In this document: positions 55,320-64,000 of the stretch, in pieces
Layout of the letters: each line of letters begins with the position of its first letter
Position numbering within the stretch: the stretch's first letter is position 1
NCBI GenBank assembly: GCA_963576735.1
Contig: OY755187.1
Coordinates: 9,734,001-9,798,000 of the forward strand
Length of the DNA: 64,000 nucleotides
Origin: Bedellia somnulentella
Taxonomy: Eukaryota > Arthropoda > Insecta > Lepidoptera > Bedelliidae
Reading direction: 5' to 3'
The notes under the pieces: model-generated
What the model saw: the letters and a program-made list of their open reading frames with translations, nothing else
Database searches by the model: none
Told to the model about the DNA's origin: nothing
Made by a program: the position numbers and the translations under genes

Positions 55320-55945
55320 TGTCAGCTGAGAATAGCACTAACCCATTACTCTCTTCAGGTGTTGTACGAAGCATCATCATCATGTGTTCAAAGATCTGGT
55401 GAAACAACACTATCTCACTGAAGCGCTGTAATACTGTTGCTTTTTTAACTATATATATCTACTTTATTTCTAAAACGTATATGTGTATTTTATTTAGGTA
55501 TTTGTATTGCTTGTATATATAAAGGTATGTAGTTATTTATGTATGTGTTCATATTTGTTAAATATCTATACTATTTTGTATGATTAATATTTATATTGTT
55601 ATTTAAATTAAATAAGTTAGTTTTAAGTAAGCTTAATAGATTATTATTATTTTTTTGCCTTGTTTTGTGCATCTACCCAAATAATTAATTTATCGATCTC
55701 ACCTTCCAAAGGTTGTCTGGAAGAGATCGCTTATAACGATAAGACCGCCAATTGTACCTCACTGTAAACTGTTTGATCATATTATTATTTTTGTAAATTT
55801 GTGTTTGATGTGCAATAAAGAGTTATTCTATTCTCTTCTATTCTACTTTCCGCGGGTGTTGTACGAAGCGACACAGAGATATAAAGCTCTTTAAACTTCC
55901 AAAAAGGAATTACTAATGCTACAGCTCTTTTCTACCCTTTTTTGG
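55320..55945 (+). mobile_element. MINE remnant split by a LINE
   Basis: GTCAGCTGAGAATAGCACTA and CTTCAGGTGTTGTACGAAGC are a mutated MINE 5' end (55320-55372). After the LINE (55373-55846), CGCGGGTGTTGTACGAAGCG, AGCTCTTTAAACTTCC and ACTAATGCTACAGCTC continue it. Confidence 0.55.
55373..55846 (+). mobile_element. 5'-truncated LINE with duplicated target
   Basis: Begins GTGTTCAAAGATCTGGTGAA (ORF2 end, ...HYLTEAL and stop) and ends GTTTGATGTGCAATAAAGAG plus (ATTCT)n. GGTGTTGTACGAAGC occurs on both sides (ending 55372 and about 55868), a target duplication. Same family as 19022-19515 and 39696-39778. Confidence 0.8.
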
Positions 55946-55952
55946 AACTACA

Positions 55953-56188
55953 GTCGTGTAGTGCTGGCATAGAATGTCACCACATCTTTCTACCCACGGG
56001 TGTCCTAAATGGTGACTAAGGGTGTGGGGCTTTTTTAGGTGGTTTCTGAGCGATGTGGTTGGAAACCCATCACTAACGATACTTTATTTCTACCATCTTG
56101 TCCCCGATCAACTTCCAAATGCGGCTGAGGAGTTTTCAGCTCTTAAGCTCTATTGGGATTTATACCCGTGAGTAAATGTATGTATGTA
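55953..56188 (+). mobile_element. MINE copy
   Basis: GTGTAGTGCTGGCATAGAAT, GAGCGATGTGGTTGGAAACC, ATCAACTTCCAAATGCGGCT and CCCGTGAGTAAATGTATGTA. Belongs to the subtype with AACGATACTTTATTTCTACC. Confidence 0.8.
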
Positions 56189-56419
56189 GTAGTTCTAACT
56201 TAACCAGAATACCTCAATGTTGTAGTTAATCGAAATACACGTTTCCTATTACATATGGCTTAGTTTTCAGCTCAGAGGCCAAACAACGCAATTCTGCACA
56301 CTAATAGGTAGTTAATCCTCTGCAAAGCCTAACGTACTAATGTTCGATTGAGGAATTATCTTATATATATTCAGGTTGAATGTAGTAATATAACATCTAT
56401 CACAGGTATAAATTTCTAA

Positions 56420-56605
56420 ATGGATAGACAGAGCTTATTCGTCCACATTGAAGATACAATGGGTAAAAAAAGGCCATGGGTTTTTAAAAAATACCAGAAA
56501 ATTACTACTAAAAATAATTTACTAAAGAAGGATTGATGAATTGGAACAAATTTTTAAGGCTATCGATAAACTATGCATACCTCAGTGTTAACTAACAGCG
56601 TGATT
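56420..56605 (+). mobile_element. Very decayed LINE 3' remnant
   Basis: AAGGCTATCGATAAACTATG then CATACCTCAGTGTTAACTAACAG can be aligned to the tail TGGCGATCGATAGTCTCTGC of the 24 kb LINE. Tentative. Confidence 0.35.
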
Positions 56606-57586
56606 GTTTATTGTATGAATTACTATTTAAATCAATCACCTTATTTATTTTGTAATTATCGTCAATTAATTGACAACTCCCAACCCTTAAGTCAACTCGA
56701 CCCGCACCCAATGCTGTTCTGGTCCGAGATGTAACTAAAAAAAACCATACTAATAAAATTACAGTTGAAAACCTCACATTTAATACACTCCAGCCATTAC
56801 AAGCGGTATTAAAAATACTTACACAAACACAAAATGAAATGCAGAATAACTTCCTTACAGACTTACCGCAACCAGCTTATTAACATTTACCACGGACCGT
56901 TTTATTTCATTCTATTTACCTAACAAATGTAAGAGCTCTGCATAGTGCATCAGAGAGCCCGTTTCTGGTAAATAGGGTGCAGATGCAGGGTCAATATTAC
57001 TTGTTTGTTCAGCTAGGAAATGTTCAAAATGACCGCTCGTTCAAATTAATTTTAAATGTGCAAAGTTATGGCGCCCGCGGCTACATATGAAAAACGCGGA
57101 ATTCTGATATTAAAATGAAGCTTAGTTCATCGTTATTGCAATTGTTGGTTTACATAGTTTTAGAGTGGAGTAAAATATTTATATTAGTTTTTCTATTACA
57201 TGTTCCGAACTATGTCACAGTAATTAAAATTTTGCTTTTGAATTTGTAGAGTATACAAGTAGGTTGCTTCAATTGTTTCTAAATACTAACTATACTTACG
57301 ACACACACATTACACATTTCTAAACAGATACTAAATCATCACTAGGAGGTAGATAGCGAAAAAGGTTTTGTACTTATATAATTTTATTCAGTCGTGTGGC
57401 AAAACTCGATTAATAACCTATAGATTGAAAAAATATGAGTAAAATTTCTTGCCGCAGATAGCGTACTGGGCCAACTAGAAAATATGGGATTTAAACACCA
57501 AACATAATGTCCAAATATCATATATAAAAATACATATGATTCCAAAAAGATTGTATTAATATACGTATTTAATTTATACATCTGCA
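56606..57586. other. No gene recognised
   Basis: Non-coding; no identifiable repeat. Confidence 0.4.
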
Positions 57587-58139
57587 TCTACACTAATATT
57601 ATAAAGAGGAAAACTTTGTTTGTTTGGTTGTAATGAATAGGCTCAATAAATTACTTAACTGATTTTTAAAATCTTTCACCATTCGAAAGCTACATTATCC
57701 ACGAGTAACATATTTATGAAAAAAAATAGGGTTCCGTAAGATATTTGGATTTTTCGGACACATACTGAAAAAATCAACCAAACAAGTTACTTATTTAGCG
57801 TACGCTGCCTAAACTACAAGAGATAGAACCATAAAATGTCATAATTAATTGTAGATCTTATAAATATCTACAAAAAAGTCCGCGACTTACTATACCTATC
57901 TATGTCGGGTGAGGCACAACAACCACATAATAGAAATAAAAGAAATAATAAAAGAAAGTCGTGTCAGTTACACTATTTATAACTCAAGAACAGATGAACC
58001 GATCTGGCTGAAAATTGTTGGAGAGGTAGCTTAGAACCAGGAAAAGGACATAGAATATATAACATCACGCTAAATACTGTAGGGGGTAAACTGTGAAAAT
58101 ATTTAACACCATCCGTGCGAAGACGGGGCGGACCACTAG
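57587..58139 (+). mobile_element. Non-autonomous Helitron, 553 bp
   Basis: A|TCTACACTAATATTATAAAG at 57587, and CGTGCGAAGACGGGGCGGAC then CAC and CTAG|T at 58136-58139. Both ends and A/T flanks are present. The inside includes GGGTTCCGTAAGATATTTGG and no gene. Confidence 0.85.
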
Positions 58140-58792
58140 TAATATACATATATATTTGAAACATGGTATAAATAAAATGAATTCAATTGTTAGATTTTTA
58201 GAAATTGTTAGATTTTTCTGTCTACACCATCATTACGAATAAAAAATTGTCGTTCTAAATAGAATTCTAATTATATTTTTTAAATACTACGCCTTTTAAA
58301 ATGGCATCATCCCAAAGTAGTCTTATATAACGAATATCGTGTGCAGCTTTGTTATGAACGAGGTACCTATAGCAGCCTATTCCCGATTTACTATTGGAAC
58401 GTGCTCTGAAACCTTACGGCTGGTAAGTACGTCACTTCCACCCAATTTCGCCCGGAAAGCTTAAGAACTATGTTAATACTGACTTGCTCGTAAAGGTTTG
58501 TCCAACTTTTATTCACTGTTTGTTTCATGACATAGAGCTAGATAGAATTCATGAAAATTTGGTAAAAAGATATATTTTAGAAGTATTGGGAATGAAATGC
58601 TTAGTAATGTCGATACAGAGTCGCAGGGGTGATTTAAGGTTTCTGTAGCTTGCAATTTCCAAAGTGCCAAAGGTATTTCTATTTCTGAAGGTCATGCTGC
58701 TCTACGCATCGATGACACAAAAATGTAATTTTATCATGAGAAAGACTGATGGCATGTTTTGTCAATTTGCCAAAAAATTAGATTTCTCATAA
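58140..58792. other. No gene recognised
   Basis: Non-coding; nothing identified. Confidence 0.4.
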
Positions 58793-58807
58793 TTACATAC
58801 ATACATA

Positions 58808-59836
58808 CAAGGGCGGGTCAATAAGTCCGTGACTTTTGGAATAAAACACAGATTATTTAATAAAAAAATAATTTTATTTTTCAACGTAGACTACGTACCC
58901 TTGAGCTCTATACACTTTGTCCAACGCTTTAAAGAATAGGGCGGATGAGGGAACAACAACAACGAAAGAACTTTTTTCTTGGCCAAATGAGGTCGGTTTT
59001 TTTTCAAATCGTCATTGAGTCGGTCCAATAAGTTGGCATAATATTCCCCATTGATTGTTCTTTCCTTTTCTAGGTAGTCAATGTGGATTATCCCGCGTGC
59101 ATCCCAAAAAACAATCGCCATAACTTTATTGGCTGTCAAACCCACCTTGGCCTTCTTTGGCGCCGATTCAGAAACCCACTGTTTTGACTGTTGTTTGGTC
59201 TATGGTGTGTTGTGATAGATCCATGTTTCGTCCACGGTTACAAAACGGCGCAAAAACTCCTCCACATTGCAATTAAACAACGCCAAACCTTCCTGTGAAG
59301 TTGTTACACGATTGCGTTTGTGGTCGACTGTGAGCAAACCCGGCACCCATCTTGCGGAAAGCTTTCTCATGCCCAAGTGATCATTCAAAATTGAAACCAC
59401 TGAGCCATGCGAGATCCCTACGGCTTCCACAATCTCTCGCACTTTCAATCTTCGGTCGGCCAACACCATATCGTGAATTTTTTCGATTGTTCCGGGTGTA
59501 GATACCTCAACTGGGCGTCCAGGACGTTCGGCATCTTCAGTGCTTGTACTTCCACAACGAAATTCAGTCAACCACTTTTTACCATTGAAATCGATGGTGC
59601 AGAGTCCCCATAGTATTTATCAAGCTTAGCCTTGGTCTCAGTAATGGTTTTTTTTTTCGCAAGAAATAATGCCTAATAAGTATACGAAATTCACTTTTTT
59701 CCATTTTCTCCTCAAATTTGTGAGTAGTCTGATAAAAATAGCTGTCATACACAAACTGCACTCACAGGAGCAGTGTTGCTGTTTCAGTAAAGAGGTCAGA
59801 AATTCAAAAAGTCACGGACTTATTGACCCGCTCTCG
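58808..59836 (-). mobile_element. mariner transposon, defective
   Basis: Inverted ends GCGGGTCAATAAGTCCGTGA (58813 on) and TCACGGACTTATTGACCCGC (ending 59831), with TA on both sides (58806-58807 and 59837-59838), the target duplication of mariner/Tc1 elements. Length 1029 bp against ~1.3 kb for complete mariners. It sits in the (CATA)n tail of a minus MINE. Confidence 0.9.
58876..59704 (-). pseudogene. mariner transposase, broken
   Basis: Starts MEKSEFRILIRHYFLRKK; a frameshift in the following A-run, then LTEFRCGSTSTEDAERPGRP, SHGSVVSILNDHLGMRKLSA and RFVTVDETWIYHNTP (first catalytic Asp), an in-frame stop (~59200), TANKVMAIVFWDARGIIHID and YLEKERTINGEYYANLLDRL. KKVL then jumps to PHPPYS and RWTKCIELKG, so the segments with the second and third catalytic Asp are deleted. 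The helix-turn-helix half and the start of the catalytic domain are readable; it resembles the mauritiana/mellifera group. Not functional. Confidence 0.88.
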
Positions 59837-60155
59837 TACATATACTGACGGCCTTAAATCCCAAAAAGGGGTACCCAGAGCTTTAGAGCTAGAAACTACT
59901 ACCTAGGGGTCTTCAACCGCATCGCCCAAAAACCACTTAAAAAACCCCCTACCCTTAGTCCCCTCATAGTAGAAAGGGGTAGTTACATTCTAATCCGGCA
60001 CTACACGGTAGTAATTACCAAAATTAATATCATCGTAAAAAACGGACTTCCTGTTATTCAACGAAAAACGGTGAGACGAGGCGTTTCAAACGATGAATAT
60101 CGAAACTCGTCTTCCATTATCTCAAATGGCGGGTTCGTAAACGTAAGCCGTTATT

Positions 60156-60240
60156 TTATTATCTGCTTAAATTATTTATTTCCAATTCGAGTACTCTTAG
60201 TAGTGCCTTATTTTACCATCTTTATACTTCCCGGGGTTCC
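60156..60240 (+). repeat. ~85-bp direct repeat, left copy
   Basis: TATCTGCTTAAATTATTTAT, TTCCAATTCGAGTACTCTTA and TTTTACCATCTTTATACTTC recur almost unchanged at 60579-60663, on either side of the MINE pair. Confidence 0.8.
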
Positions 60241-60326
60241 GTAAGAGGTGGTTTTGGTTTTCGAGCCTAGTTAAGTGATTGGCATTGTGGCTGGAGACCC
60301 ATCACCAACAATCTTTATTTTATTAT
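60241..60326 (+). mobile_element. MINE fragment (plus) ahead of an inverted MINE
   Basis: CCGTAAGAGGTGG, GTGGCTGGAGACCCATCACC and AACAATCTTTATTTTATTAT; cut at the same internal point as the outer MINE at 48.7 kb. Confidence 0.65.
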
Positions 60327-60573
60327 AATTTCATACATACATTTACTCACGGCTATAAATCCCTTGAAGGGGTAGCCAGAGCTAGGGAATTAGAAGATTC
60401 TCAGCCACTTTTTGAAGTTGCGTGGGGAAAAGATGGTGAAATAAAGGTTGTTGGTGATCGGTATCCAACCCCATCGCCCAAAAATCCCTTTAAAGCCCCA
60501 AACCGTTAGTCGCCTCTTACGTACACCCACCGGAAATATGGTAATGCTATTCTAAGCCGACACTACACAGCTA
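60327..60573 (-). mobile_element. MINE copy
   Basis: CATACATACATTTACTCACG, GCTATAAATCCCTTGAAGGG, ATCGGTATCCAACCCCATCG, AGTCGCCTCTTACG and GCCGACACTACACAGC. Complete. Confidence 0.85.
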
Positions 60574-60578
60574 TTATA

Positions 60579-60663
60579 ATTTTCTTATCTGCTCAAATTA
60601 TTTATTTCCAATTCGAGTACTCTTAGTAGCGCCTTATTTTACCATCTTTATACTTCTTGGGGT
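60579..60663 (+). repeat. ~85-bp direct repeat, right copy
   Basis: Near-identical to 60156-60240. Too long for a usual insertion duplication; a local segmental duplication with or before the MINE insertions is more likely. Confidence 0.8.
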
Positions 60664-60868
60664 TATACTTTCACAAATATGGGTGTATGAAAAGCCCGAG
60701 CCGAGTTAAATATAGCAAATTGTTATGTTGGCTAATATTACCATTAATAAATATCATTTTTCCTCTATTTATTTAATTTATTAACGGTATTATTATATAA
60801 AACATATAGGCTTAAGGAATTTGTATCCATTGCCATTTTTATTCCAAGATTGTTTTTATTTTGGGAAG

Positions 60869-61068
60869 CTCCCGCTACCTCCTTATGGCATGAGGGTGTC
60901 GTAAGAGGCGTCTAAGGGTGTGAGCTTCTAAGTGGTTTTTGGCTGATGCGGTTGGTGACCCATCACCAACGATACTTTATTTCTACCATCTTCTCGCCTA
61001 TCAACTTCCAAATGTGGCTGAGGAGTTTTTAGCTCTGGCTACCCCTTAAAGCCATAAGTATAAGTGAT
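60869..61068 (+). mobile_element. MINE copy with worn ends
   Basis: GAGGGTGTCGTAAGAGGCGT, GATGCGGTTGGTGACCCATC, ACGATACTTTATTTCTACCA and TCTGGCTACCCCTTAAAGCC; the tail is eroded. Confidence 0.7.
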
Positions 61069-61690
61069 GTTAGGTAAGATATTAATATAAATTAACAGTG
61101 GGATGCAACTATTAGTAGTCGACGTCATTAGTTGGCAGTGCAATCCGAGTGCAATAATTTAACTTAGTTTACGTGAGTTTTGGTGACGTATTCATAGCCG
61201 CGACTGCAAGTATTACATCATTTCTTATATTAATTATAAGGTCACTACTTGCTTTGCCATTCTAATTTTATTCCAGGAAATTTCTAGTCCATAAAATAGA
61301 AATAAAATGTTAGAAATAAAAATCTTATCACTTAGAAGTATAAAAAATAGTTACAAACCTATTCTCAGACCAGACCGAATGTGTATGCCAAAAAATATTT
61401 AAATTGATTAAGCCGTTTTGGAGGAGATTGGTGACATGCAAATGCGTTCAACAGTAAATCCTTGGGTGGTTACTGGTAAAGTCCTAGAATACAAATAATT
61501 CAAAACTACCCTAGCAGATAGAGTCATTCAGTCTCCATCACTTTCATTACTTTCATCACTCCATCACCATCACTTTTTCCTAATTTTCCTAATAGGGAAA
61601 AAAGTAGTTTGGTTTGTCACGGTCTGCCTTATATGGTAAAAGCTTATCATTCTTTTAGTATACTTCAGCTAAAATTGGCCTCGTCCTCGT
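61069..61690. other. No gene recognised
   Basis: Non-coding; ACTTTCATCACTCCATCACC at 61551 is a simple-sequence patch. Confidence 0.4.
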
Positions 61691-62021
61691 TTGAAAAACA
61701 TACCCTTTTTATACGATCTCTTATTTTAAATTGATAAAAGACATCAAACTAAACAACTTTGCCTATGGAATTCTTGTTTAAAATATTGTAATTTTTAAAA
61801 TAATTAATACATAAAAAGTGTCGCTGCCTAGATTAAACTGAGAAAGTATAGTGTGGTTCTTAGCCTCAGCCGAAATAAAAAAAAACATTTTGTGATTTGA
61901 CCAGTTTTTGTTATATTTTAGCTTAGGCTAAGAAACTCACCATACTTTTCTAGATTGATCTAGGCAGGCTATGTCTTTAATCGATTTAAAATATAAAAAG
62001 GGTATGTTTTAAAAACAAAGT
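61691..62021. mobile_element. Foldback / palindromic element (~330 bp)
   Basis: Outer arms GTTTGAAAAACATACCCTTT ... TTATTTTAAATTGATAAAAG and CTTTAATCGATTTAAAATAT ... AAAGGGTATGTTTTAAAAAC pair. Inner arms GCCTAGATTAAACTGAGAAA ... TTCTTAGCCTCAGC and GCTTAGGCTAAGAA ... CTAGATTGATCTAGGC pair at ~80%. The left arm has an ~80-bp extra segment between outer and inner parts. Confidence 0.6.
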
Positions 62022-62450
62022 CAATTGCTTCAGACTCCCTGTCTATTTGTACTATATGTTGTTATGCAATCAATGAATACTGCCGTCTCAATATCTCTGC
62101 AAATCGTAAAAAAATATATACGATTTTCTCTCCAAACATTAGTAGCATTACCCATTTAATTACAAAATAAACAAGTTTCTGTTATAATGCTCTCCAAAAC
62201 TAAATATATTACGCGTTATGAGCAGACTATGAATAGTGCATTTGATTGGAGTGTTGAGTGGGAGTGCAAGTCGGCCCAATTAGCCGTCTTATTTCTCTTC
62301 TACAAGATGTGTCCAACTAGCTGGCCCCGACACGAGCGACGGAAACTTGTGGAGCAGACTCTTTAAAGTGTTGGCTTAGAATTGCTAGTTAGTAGGTAGT
62401 ATTTTGAAGTCTCTTTCTACAAAACTAAACGGTCACGTCGTATAACTTCG
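62022..62450. other. No gene recognised
   Basis: Non-coding. AAGTGTTGGCTTAGAATTGC at 62366 may be a scrap of a MINE 5' end. Confidence 0.35.
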
Positions 62451-62454
62451 AAGG

Positions 62455-62530
62455 GCATTTACGTGACATTGTCACTTGGAGTTCAGACAAAATACACTGT
62501 CACATGACTAAGTACGACTGACCTATGAGA
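62455..62530 (-). mobile_element. Scrap of TTATG-tailed SINE
   Basis: CATTTACGTGACATTGTCAC then ACACTGTCACATGACTAAGT resemble the central part of the SINE in minus orientation. Confidence 0.35.
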
Positions 62531-62589
62531 ACTTCCTAATGATGGTTTACCTCAACATTAACAATCTATATAAATTAACCACACATATG

Positions 62590-62850
62590 ACTTAAGAAAC
62601 GACACGTTGCTGTAGGTCCGACTTAGGATTCGAAATCACATTTCCCGCATGAGAAGCTGTGGCCTCTTGAGATATCAAGGTAAAGAATATATATAGAAAT
62701 ATTGGAAGTACTATCAAACGGTAAACATTGAGAACCAATAAGAATGTTTTGTTCATAGAAACCTCATTATTACTAATCAATTAAGGAAAGAAAAAAAAAC
62801 TGATAGGTCGAGGGTCTGAGTCCTGCTGGTGTCGAAAATGTTTTCTTACC
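62590..62850 (-). mobile_element. SINE-like element with tRNA-like T-arm
   Basis: On the minus strand GATTTCGAATCCTAAGTCGG (box-B-like) near 62640-62610 and TATCTCAAGAGGCC near 62680 recall a worn tRNA head. TTTGTTCATAGAAACCTCAT at 62750 is shared with the 2.0 and 2.3 kb copies, and GGTCGAGGGTCTGAGTCCTG at 62806 recalls the T-arm of the 2.1 kb head. Arrangement unclear. Confidence 0.35.
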
Positions 62851-63300
62851 TTAATTGATTATTTAGAACCAAGTTCAGTCGTACCTATTCTTACCTCTAA
62901 CAATTCTCTATTTACGACGTGTACGTAAAGTTAAGTTTTGTATCTACAAGACACATCCACAGCATTCCCTAGTTCGCAGGTACCACTTCATCACTTGCCT
63001 CTTTGACATCAAGTCTTATGCTTCAAATGACCATAGTTTTGAAGTTGGCAAGCTCTGGGCTCGTGAGGAGCTGTTTGCTGAATAATACAATACAATAGTC
63101 TCTTAGCAACTTTGTTCTGCAGTAGGTATTGTTTGAATGTATTGGGAATGTTATATTTAAGATGTTGGAGGATTGAATAATTGGAACTTATGTATTGACC
63201 CCGCTTCTTCGGCTCTTTAAACTTAGTTGTTTATTCTATAACCACGTCGTTTATATTGGTAAACTTGCTCGTGTAGTTTTTAATACGAACATAGATATTA
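62851..63300. other. No gene recognised
   Basis: Non-coding; nothing identified. Confidence 0.4.
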
Positions 63301-63420
63301 TCTAATATATAAAATTCATGTGCCACAGTGTTTGTCACCAAACTCAACATGACACGGCTGAAATGATTTCAATGAAATTTTACATAAACATTCGGTAGGT
63401 CAAAGAACAGGTTTATTTAA
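63301..63420 (+). mobile_element. Helitron 5' end, truncated
   Basis: A|TCTAATATATAAAATTCATG then TGCCACAGTGTTTGTCACCA is a Helitron start variant with the expected preceding A. The 3' end is not found. Confidence 0.5.
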
Positions 63421-63850
63421 CTGTAGCCATTAATTAAATGTGCTGAAAATAAAACGACAGCAAAACATGATTGAAAATAAAATTACTATGACAATACTTA
63501 TGTTAGTTTATTTTAATTATAATTTTAAAGCCTTTTAATATAGAAAGGTCACATTTATAAATTAAATATCCACCTCATAAATAAACATGTCACGGGCATC
63601 GCGATCATAAGTAGCGTAAATATCAAATTATTTTGTGGTCATGCAATTTAACATTAAATTGTGGTTTTCGCGTTGAGGTAAATTTGTTGGTTTTCAAAAT
63701 CAAACAGAATATTAACAATTTAAATAAACATCCACACACCAAAGAGTAATACGGTAATTAATTTATTTAAATATTTGGGAATGAGGTACATTTTAATAAA
63801 TTCGTACAGAACCACATTGCAGTACCACTTAAGTTAAAACTGCATTTAAA
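63421..63850. other. No gene recognised
   Basis: AT-rich, non-coding. Confidence 0.4.
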
Positions 63851-63852
63851 GT

Positions 63853-64000
63853 GCTGTGTAGTGTCGGCTTAGAATAGCACTACCCCATTTCTTCCGGTGG
63901 GTGTACGTAAGAGGCGACAAACGGTATTGGGGCTTTTAAGGGATTTTTGGGCGATGCGGTTGGAGACCCATTATCAACAACCTTTATTTTACCATCTTTT
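63853..64000 (+). mobile_element. MINE copy running off the window
   Basis: GTGTAGTGTCGGCTTAGAAT, GGGCGATGCGGTTGGAGACC and TTATTTTACCATCTTTT; cut by the window end. Confidence 0.85.

Larger units (their letters stand above)
58793..60008 (-). mobile_element. MINE split by the mariner, internally deleted
   Basis: The (CATA)n tail starts at 58794. After the mariner the copy continues TACATATACTGACGGCCTTA, AAGGGGTACCCAGAGCTTTA, then jumps to GGGGTCTTCAACCGCATCGC and ends TCCGGCACTACACGG. The middle AACTTCC to GATGG block is lost. Confidence 0.75.

Overview
This is a stretch of AT-rich insect nuclear DNA, almost certainly from a moth or butterfly. The evidence is the transposon load: Helitron ends of the lepidopteran type (5' TCTATACTAATATTATAAA, 3' CTAG, inserted between A and T), tRNA-derived SINEs with a GGAAAACATCGTGAGGAAAC-like body and a (TTATG)n tail, about 27 copies of a ~245 bp element with a (TATG)n tail (called MINE here), and an ecdysteroid-kinase-like (EcKL) gene. 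Only two host genes are supported: a two-exon EcKL/CHK-kinase gene on the minus strand (4336-6830) and one tRNA-Gln(CTG) on the minus strand (19642-19713). Every other protein-like signal belongs to mobile elements, mostly broken.

Layout. 1-2.0 kb: no gene seen. 2.0-3.9 kb: SINE, LINE remnant, MINE. 4.3-6.9 kb: EcKL gene; its single intron holds a full-length SINE and a chimeric MINE. 7.1-9.2 kb: decayed repeats. 9.2-15 kb: an array of at least eight related GC-rich modules with repeated CACGCG and GTGGGAA motifs; apart from one SINE at 9.5 kb this is the least transposon-invaded part of the window and the best candidate for an undescribed regulatory or RNA system. 16.6-27 kb: MINEs, a 1 kb Helitron, LINE 3' ends, tRNA-Gln. 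27.55-29.65 kb: a complete hAT transposon with 8-bp target duplication, terminal inverted repeats and a nearly intact transposase carrying one frameshift in an A8 run. 30-48 kb: repeat graveyard with a PIF/Harbinger-type MITE, a Helitron and a SINE whose insertion sites can be checked against an empty paralogous copy, and two LINE ORF2 remnants. 48.6-49.1 kb: a MINE nested in a MINE. 49.3-51.3 kb: internally deleted protein-coding Helitron. 52.1-54.9 kb: four tandem ~400 bp units, two of them invaded by different elements. 55.3-64 kb: LINE end, Helitron, defective mariner inside a MINE tail, large foldback, more MINEs.

How the parts relate. The MINE 3' end (GGGAttYAtgGCCGTGAGTATATG, then (TATG)n) closely resembles the 3' end of the local LINE family, and MINEs have 10-35 bp target duplications. 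I therefore infer that the MINE is a SINE moved by that LINE. All calls come from reading the sequence; no database search was run.
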